DNA of 18,031 nt from an uncultured Elusimicrobiales bacterium (GTDB lineage Bacteria; Elusimicrobiota; Elusimicrobia; Elusimicrobiales; Elusimicrobiaceae). Numbering within the stretch: position 1 is the stretch's first letter; every line of letters begins with the position of its first letter. Positions 14,168 through 18,031 of this stretch are shown here, one piece after another. The notes beneath the pieces were generated by a model that worked only from the letters and a program-made list of their open reading frames with translations, did no database searches and was not told the origin of the DNA. The stretch lies in NCBI GenBank assembly GCA_944325235.1, contig CALUZE010000011.1, forward strand, positions 1 through 18,031, in the 5' to 3' direction. A program made the translations under genes and the position numbers.

Positions 14168-14380
14168 TTATTTCTCCCTATAAGTTATTCTCCCGCGGGT
14201 CAGATCGTACGGAGAAAGTTCCAGCCTGACCTTGTCGCCCGGAAGAATTCTTATATGATGAACTCTCATTTTGCCGGATATATGCCCCAGAATAATTTTG
14301 CCGCCCGGTATTTCTATCTTAAACATCGCGTTGGGCAGCGCTTCCAGGACTTTACCTTCAATTTCGATTTTATCGCTCAT
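14168..14380 (-). CDS. infA: Translation initiation factor IF-1
   Basis: A single OB-fold protein (70 aa) that occupies the ribosomal A site during initiation and helps IF-2 and IF-3. It has the usual Ile-Glu-Gly-Lys-Val-Leu-Glu-Ala-Leu-Pro-Asn-Ala-Met-Phe start, Gly-His-Ile-Ser-Gly-Lys-Met-Arg in the middle, and Ser-Pro-Tyr-Asp-Leu-Thr-Arg-Gly-Arg-Ile-Thr-Tyr-Arg near the end. A GGAG site is only 4 nt before the ATG. A 78-nt gap with a strong hairpin separates it from map; no clear promoter is seen there. It abuts rpmJ directly. Confidence 0.97.
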   Translation of the reverse strand: MSDKIEIEGKVLEALPNAMFKIEIPGGKIILGHISGKMRVHHIRILPGDKVRLELSPYDLTRGRITYREK

Positions 14381-14421
14381 ACAACTCCGAGTTCGGATTA
14401 AATCTCAGAACAAACGTCCGC

Positions 14422-14451
14422 CCGCGCCACTTTCCTTGCGAAAATGCGCGG
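14422..14451 (-). other. Stem-loop between map and infA
   Basis: CCGCGC/GCGCGG (14422-14427 with 14446-14451) is extended inward by six more pairs (14429-14434 with 14440-14445, one G-U) around a 5-nt loop, with one bulged base. It starts 7 nt after the map stop and is not followed by a T-tract, so it is not a standard terminator. Its place before infA-rpmJ-rpsM makes it a candidate mRNA-processing or ribosomal-protein binding site. Confidence 0.55.
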
Positions 14452-14458
14452 CCGAATT

Positions 14459-15211
14459 TTATTCAAAAGCAGTGAAAATCTCACTGCCGTTAGCCGTTAC
14501 GGCCACCGTATGCTCAAAGTGTGCAGCGTAGCTGCCGTCTCTGGTCACCACGGTCCAACCGTCGTCCAGCTCCCTGACTTTGTACGTCCCCGCAGTGAGC
14601 ATGGGTTCAATGGCCAGGGTCATGCCTTTCTCCAACAACGGCCCTGTGCCCGGTTTCCCGAAGTTCGGGATACTGGGCTCCTCGTGCATATTGCGGCCGA
14701 TTCCGTGCCCGCAATAATCCCGCACGACACCCATACCTTGAGATATGGCAAAAGTTTCCACCGCGTGTTGCACATCGCCTAAGCGAATGCCCGGCTTGAC
14801 TAGCCCGATTGCCTTATATAAAGACTTTTTGGTAACGTCCATCAGTCTTTGGGCTTCGTCGGAAACTTCTCCCACACCGAGGGTGATTGCGGCATCCGAA
14901 CAGAAACCGTCAAGGCGGGCTCCTGTATCGATACTGATAATATCACCACTCTTTAATATTCTATCTTTTTTTGGGATTCCGTGCACGACTTCTTCGTTGA
15001 CCGAAGCGCAAATGCTGCCCGGAAACCCGTAGTAGCCCAGAAACAGAGGCGTCGCCCCGAAGGAGCGAATCTTTTTCTCGGCTGCCTGGTCCAACTCCAG
15101 CGTGGAAATGCCGGGCTTTACCAGCTCGGTCATCAACTTCAAGACCGCGGCCGTTACTTTGCCCGCTTCCCGCATTTTTTGGAGTTCCTGGTCGTTTTTT
15201 ACTTCAATCAT
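14459..15211 (-). CDS. map: Methionine aminopeptidase, type I
   Basis: A cytoplasmic enzyme that removes the initiator Met from new proteins with a small second residue. The 250-aa length is that of type Ia, without an N-terminal extension. The full dinuclear metal site is visible: Asp95 (Ser-Ile-Asp-Thr-Gly), Asp106 (Cys-Ser-Asp-Ala-Ala), His169 (Gly-His-Gly-Ile-Gly), Glu202 (Ala-Ile-Glu-Pro-Met) and Glu233 (Phe-Glu-His-Thr), with catalytic-type His78. The ATG overlaps the adk stop (ATGA), and a GAAGG site lies just upstream inside adk. The adk-map-infA order within the spc/alpha region is common outside the Proteobacteria. Confidence 0.97.
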   Translation of the reverse strand: MIEVKNDQELQKMREAGKVTAAVLKLMTELVKPGISTLELDQAAEKKIRSFGATPLFLGYYGFPGSICASVNEEVVHGIPKKDRILKSGDIISIDTGARLDGFCSDAAITLGVGEVSDEAQRLMDVTKKSLYKAIGLVKPGIRLGDVQHAVETFAISQGMGVVRDYCGHGIGRNMHEEPSIPNFGKPGTGPLLEKGMTLAIEPMLTAGTYKVRELDDGWTVVTRDGSYAAHFEHTVAVTANGSEIFTAFE

Positions 15212-15846
15212 TTTACCTTCTTGAGGACACTGACGATGTCTTCAAAAACTTTTTCGGGGGTTTGATTCCCTTTAATTTCCACATACTTGCCGCTGTTCTG
15301 GTAATACGATTTTACCGGCAGCGTTTCGGTATGGTACACTTCCAAACGGTGTTTCACGCGTTCGGCCGTATCGTCCGGGCGGGTGTACAATTCCCCGCCG
15401 CACACCGGGCATTTGTTGGCCGGCGTACCGGGCGTTACGTGCAAAATCTCGCCGCATTTGCGGCATTGGCGGCGCGAGGTAATGCGGCTGACCACTTCGC
15501 TTTCCGGCAAGTCAATCATCACGACTTCCGTAATTTCACGGCCCAGCCGTTTCATCATCGCGTCCAGCGCTTCGGCTTGCGCTACCGTGCGGGGAAAACC
15601 GTCAAAAATAATCCCTTTATCGGTAGATTTAACGATGTTTTCCAAAATGGAAATCATCAATTCGTCCGGCACCAGGTTGCCTTTGTTGATAATACCGGCA
15701 ATTTCCTGGCCTAACGCCGAACCGGAAGCGATTTCCGCGCGGAGAACGTCCCCCGTGGAAATGTGCTTTAAATGGAATTTATCCTGCAATTTGGCCGACT
15801 GCGTGCCTTTGCCGGCACCCGGACAGCCCATCAAAACAATGTTCAC
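15208..15846 (-). CDS. adk: Adenylate kinase with zinc-type LID
   Basis: Catalyses ATP + AMP to 2 ADP in the cytoplasm. The 212-aa long-type enzyme has the P-loop Gly-Cys-Pro-Gly-Ala-Gly-Lys-Gly-Thr at 7-15, the AMP-binding Asp-Gly-Phe-Pro-Arg-Thr at 82-87, and a LID with four cysteines (Cys128, Cys131, Cys146, Cys149). That is the structural zinc form common in Gram-positives and several other phyla. The start is GTG at 15846 with an AAGGA site 7 nt upstream. It follows secY after a 125-nt gap containing a terminator and two more hairpins, and overlaps map by 4 nt. Confidence 0.97.
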   Translation of the reverse strand: MNIVLMGCPGAGKGTQSAKLQDKFHLKHISTGDVLRAEIASGSALGQEIAGIINKGNLVPDELMISILENIVKSTDKGIIFDGFPRTVAQAEALDAMMKRLGREITEVVMIDLPESEVVSRITSRRQCRKCGEILHVTPGTPANKCPVCGGELYTRPDDTAERVKHRLEVYHTETLPVKSYYQNSGKYVEIKGNQTPEKVFEDIVSVLKKVK

Positions 15847-15882
15847 GTTAAAATCCTTCTTTTTAAGACTTCAGACAACTTT

Positions 15883-15934
15883 GCGTTTAGACCCCGTAAG
15901 ATCTAAACGCAAAATCGTTCCGCCCCAAGCGGAA
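15883..15934 (-). other. Two stem-loops upstream of adk
   Basis: A 9-bp perfect stem (15883-15891 with 15902-15910, 10-nt loop) and a 6-bp stem (15918-15923 with 15929-15934, 5-nt loop) lie between the secY terminator and adk. The second, nearer secY, is followed on the minus strand by a short T run, so it might act as a back-up terminator. The first lies 37 nt before the adk start and may be part of a folded leader. No promoter is clear. Confidence 0.5.
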
Positions 15935-15960
15935 AAGCGGGGAGCCCTGAAGGCTCCCCC
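15935..15960 (-). terminator. Terminator or attenuator after secY
   Basis: An 8-bp stem GGGGAGCC/GGCTCCCC (15939-15946 with 15952-15959) with a 5-nt loop, 12 nt after the secY stop. On the minus strand it is followed by GCTTTT, a short U tract. The strength is probably partial, since adk and the alpha operon genes follow in the same direction without a visible promoter. Confidence 0.75.
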
Positions 15961-15971
15961 TTTGTACAAAA

Positions 15972-17309
15972 TTACTGACCGACGTTAAACCAGCGGCCTT
16001 TAATGCGTTTGCTGGCTTTCATCAGCGGCTCGTAGTTGCGGGCCAACAGATGGGCTTGCACTTGACCCACGGTATCCAGCGCCACACCGACTACGATGAG
16101 CAGCGCCGTACCGCCGAAGTAGAAGTCCACGTTAAATTCCGCCCGGAAGAAATCCGGCAGAACCGCAATCAAACACACAAAGATCGCCCCGCAGAACGTC
16201 AAGCGGTTCATCACCCACTCAATGTAGTTCTTGGTCGGTTCACCGGGGCGAATGCCCGGGATGAAACCGCCCCACTTCTTCATATTATCGGCCAAATCGG
16301 ACGGGTTGATCGTCATCGAGTTGTAGAAATAGCAGAAGAAGATAATCAGCGCCGAGAAAATAAGCATATACAGCCAGTTGCTGTGGCTCATCGCTTCCAA
16401 CATTTTCTGCGCCCAGGGGGCTTCTTGGTTAAAGCTGGCAATCGTCAGCGGCAGGGAAATAACGGACGAGGCAAAGATTACCGCGATTACGCCGCTCTGG
16501 TCAATCTTAAGCGGCAAATAGCTGGTCTGCCCGCCGTAGGTTTTGTTCCCTACCTGGCGTTTGGCGTACTGGACCGGAATTTGGCGTTGGGCCGTTTCCA
16601 GCCACACCACCAGCGCGGTAATGACAACCGCCGCCGCAAAGATGACCAAAGCCATAAAGAAATCCATTTCTTCGGTCTTCACGCGGTTGACGACTTCCAT
16701 AATCGCGCCCGGCAAGCGGTCCACGATACCGGCAAAGATGATGAGCGAAATACCGTTGCCCACCCCTTTTTCCGTAATCTGTTCGCCCAGCCACATCACA
16801 AACATCGTACCGGCCGCTAAGGTCAGCACGGTGGTGACGAAAAACATAAAAGACGGATTGACTACTGCAGATACGCCGCCCGCGCCTTCCACTTTCGTGA
16901 TGGCGAAGGTCATCATCGCACCCTGCAACAGGGCTAAAAACAGTGCAAAAATACGGGTAATCTGGTTTTCTTTTCTTCTGCCGGATTCGCCTTCTTTGTG
17001 CATTCTGTCCAGCGCGGGGAAAATATGCGCGCCGCGCACGAGGCCCATAATGATGGACGCGTTGATGTACGGCATAATGCCCAGCGCCAAAATGGAGAAC
17101 TTGCCCAACGCCCCGCCCGAAAAGATATTCATAAAACCTAAAATACCGTTTTGGTGCGCGGCAAAAAGTTGTTTCAAGACGTCCGTATTAATGCCGGGTA
17201 TTGGGATTGCAGCCGCAATCCGGAAAACAGCCAACGCCCCAATCAAGAAGAGGAGTCTCTTCTTGAGTTCGGGGGCGTTAAAGATATTTGCAACTGTGTT
17301 GTTAGCCAT
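15972..17309 (-). CDS. secY: Protein translocase channel subunit SecY
   Basis: The channel of the Sec translocase in the inner membrane, passing unfolded proteins out and inserting membrane proteins, with SecE and SecG. The 445-aa protein has ten hydrophobic segments in the standard arrangement. A Pro-Ala-Leu-Asp-Arg-Met-His-Lys-Glu-Gly-Glu loop lies after the second to third helix, a Gly-Asn-Gly-Ile-Ser block near 180, and cytoplasmic loops rich in Arg and Lys in the second half. Its ATG overlaps the rplO stop (TAATG), so translation is coupled, and no separate Shine-Dalgarno is obvious. It would carry the signal-peptide proteins of this same window. Confidence 0.97.
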   Translation of the reverse strand: MANNTVANIFNAPELKKRLLFLIGALAVFRIAAAIPIPGINTDVLKQLFAAHQNGILGFMNIFSGGALGKFSILALGIMPYINASIIMGLVRGAHIFPALDRMHKEGESGRRKENQITRIFALFLALLQGAMMTFAITKVEGAGGVSAVVNPSFMFFVTTVLTLAAGTMFVMWLGEQITEKGVGNGISLIIFAGIVDRLPGAIMEVVNRVKTEEMDFFMALVIFAAAVVITALVVWLETAQRQIPVQYAKRQVGNKTYGGQTSYLPLKIDQSGVIAVIFASSVISLPLTIASFNQEAPWAQKMLEAMSHSNWLYMLIFSALIIFFCYFYNSMTINPSDLADNMKKWGGFIPGIRPGEPTKNYIEWVMNRLTFCGAIFVCLIAVLPDFFRAEFNVDFYFGGTALLIVVGVALDTVGQVQAHLLARNYEPLMKASKRIKGRWFNVGQ

Positions 17310-17770
17310 TATTTGGTCTTCTGTTCAAGCACGGTCACGGTGCCGCCGGCTTTTTCAATCGCCGCTTTCGCGGTGGCAGAAAAACCATGCGCGGACACTT
17401 TCAAGGCCTTGGTCAAAGAACCATTCGCCAACACTTTTACGCGAGAAGCGTCGTGAATGATACCGGCTTTTTTCAAGGCTTCCGGGGTGACTTCCGCACC
17501 CGCCGCAAAAACTTTTTCCAACGAGCCGACGTTTACATAATCGTAGCGTCTGGCAAAATCTTTATTGGAAAAACCGCTTTTCGGCGTGTGGCGGATAAGC
17601 GGCATCTGGCCGCCTTCTTTGCTTTCTTTGCGGGTGTTACCGGAGCGGGAGGTTTGGCCTTTCATGCCTTTGGTGCAGTAGTTGCCCAAACCGGAACCCG
17701 GGCCCAGGCCCAAGCGTCTTTTTTCTTTTCTAGAACCATGTTTAGGGAAAAGTTTATTCAAAGTTACCAT
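17309..17770 (-). CDS. rplO: 50S ribosomal protein uL15
   Basis: A large-subunit assembly protein (153 aa). The Gly/Arg-rich N-terminus (Leu-Gly-Leu-Gly-Pro-Gly-Ser-Gly-Leu-Gly) and the Ser-Arg-Ser-Gly / Glu-Gly-Gly-Gln-Met-Pro-Leu stretch near 42-60 are typical of uL15, as is the C-terminal Ala-His-Gly-Phe-Ser-Ala-Thr-Ala-Lys block. A GGAGAG site precedes the ATG. It lies 18 nt after rpsE; the uL30 gene usually found at this spot is missing. Confidence 0.96.
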   Translation of the reverse strand: MVTLNKLFPKHGSRKEKRRLGLGPGSGLGNYCTKGMKGQTSRSGNTRKESKEGGQMPLIRHTPKSGFSNKDFARRYDYVNVGSLEKVFAAGAEVTPEALKKAGIIHDASRVKVLANGSLTKALKVSAHGFSATAKAAIEKAGGTVTVLEQKTK

Positions 17771-17788
17771 TTTATTCTCTCCACAAAA

Positions 17789-18031
17789 CTATTCGGCCTT
17801 GGCGGCTTCTTTGGTTTCTTCCGCTTTCGGGGCTTCAGCGGCAGCCTTTTCGGCTTTGCCGCGCAACACGTTCACCGCTTCTTTGCTCTTTAGCTGCTTG
17901 AAGGCTTCCATCGTGGCATACACGAGGTTGCACGGGTTGGAGCTGCCCAGGCTTTTGGCCAAGACGTCTTTAATACCGGCGGCTTCAAACAATAAGCGCG
18001 CACCGCTGCCGGCGATTACACCGGTACCGGG
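17789..18031 (-). CDS. rpsE: 30S ribosomal protein uS5 (partial, N-terminus off the right edge)
   Basis: The frame is open to the right edge, giving the last 80 residues. It starts in the middle of the uS5 C-terminal domain: Pro-Gly-Thr-Gly-Val-Ile-Ala-Gly-Ser-Gly-Ala-Arg, then Ala-Gly-Ile-Lys-Asp-Val and Leu-Gly-Ser-Ser-Asn-Pro-Cys-Asn, all hallmarks of uS5. uS5 helps form the mRNA entry tunnel and affects decoding accuracy. After the domain comes an Ala/Glu/Lys-rich tail of about 25 residues, longer than in E. coli. An internal ATG at 17992 is not the true start. Confidence 0.96.
   Translation of the reverse strand, partial: PGTGVIAGSGARLLFEAAGIKDVLAKSLGSSNPCNLVYATMEAFKQLKSKEAVNVLRGKAEKAAAEAPKAEETKEAAKAE

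Noticed and set aside
16543..17460. Plus-strand frame of 305 aa opposite secY and rplO
   Set aside because: It is a shadow of secY; no motif or start signal is visible.
17771..17788. A hidden rpmD between rpsE and rplO
   Set aside because: The gap is 18 nt, too short for a uL30 gene of about 60 codons, and it contains only the rplO ribosome-binding site.
1..18031. Mobile element, CRISPR, toxin-antitoxin or defence system
   Set aside because: No transposase, integrase, long repeats, att-like direct repeats or recognised defence domains were seen. The gene content is conserved housekeeping on one strand with even composition.

Overview
The window is a run of housekeeping genes, all on the minus strand, so transcription goes from the right edge (18031) towards the left edge. 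I count 23 protein genes, two of them cut by the window edges. I see no tRNA, rRNA, CRISPR array, insertion sequence or integrase. Codon use and GC look even throughout, and nothing suggests recent transfer except possibly the chromate-transporter pair at the left end. The signal peptides, MreBCD/PBP2/RodA elongation machinery, RNase G and an AMIN-type amidase point to a Gram-negative-type, rod-shaped bacterium. The layout and protein style would fit a gut-type Elusimicrobiota, but that is an impression from memory and not a demonstrated placement.

Right part (about 11201-18031): the end of the spc operon and the alpha operon. The order is rpsE (partial) - rplO - secY - adk - map - infA - rpmJ - rpsM - rpsK - rpsD - rpoA - rplQ. 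rpmD (uL30), usually between rpsE and rplO, is absent. A hairpin terminator plus two further stem-loops separates secY from adk. Another strong stem-loop sits between map and infA.

Middle part (about 3200-11192): the cell-elongation cluster, joined directly to the ribosomal genes. mreB starts 8 nt after rplQ. It is followed by a strong terminator and a structured spacer with four tandem hairpins. Then come mreC - mreD - mrdA (PBP2) - rodA - a radical-SAM-linked DUF2344 protein - rng (RNase G), nearly all overlapping or closely spaced. MreB filaments, the MreC/MreD scaffold, the RodA glycosyltransferase and the PBP2 transpeptidase form the elongasome. RNase G matures RNA, and its presence beside mre genes is a known arrangement.

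Left part (1-3157): a secreted three-part N-acetylmuramoyl-L-alanine amidase ending in a classic terminator, then two half-length chromate-transporter (CHR) proteins with a GTGA overlap, ending in their own terminator. The last gene is the start of an unrecognised exported protein. It has a near-consensus sigma70 promoter (17-bp spacer) with an inverted repeat in the spacer. I did not find a convincing new defence, mobile or regulatory system. The best leads are the ribosome-elongasome fusion of operons, the structured mreB-mreC spacer, the DUF2344 gene without its radical-SAM partner, and the missing rpmD.
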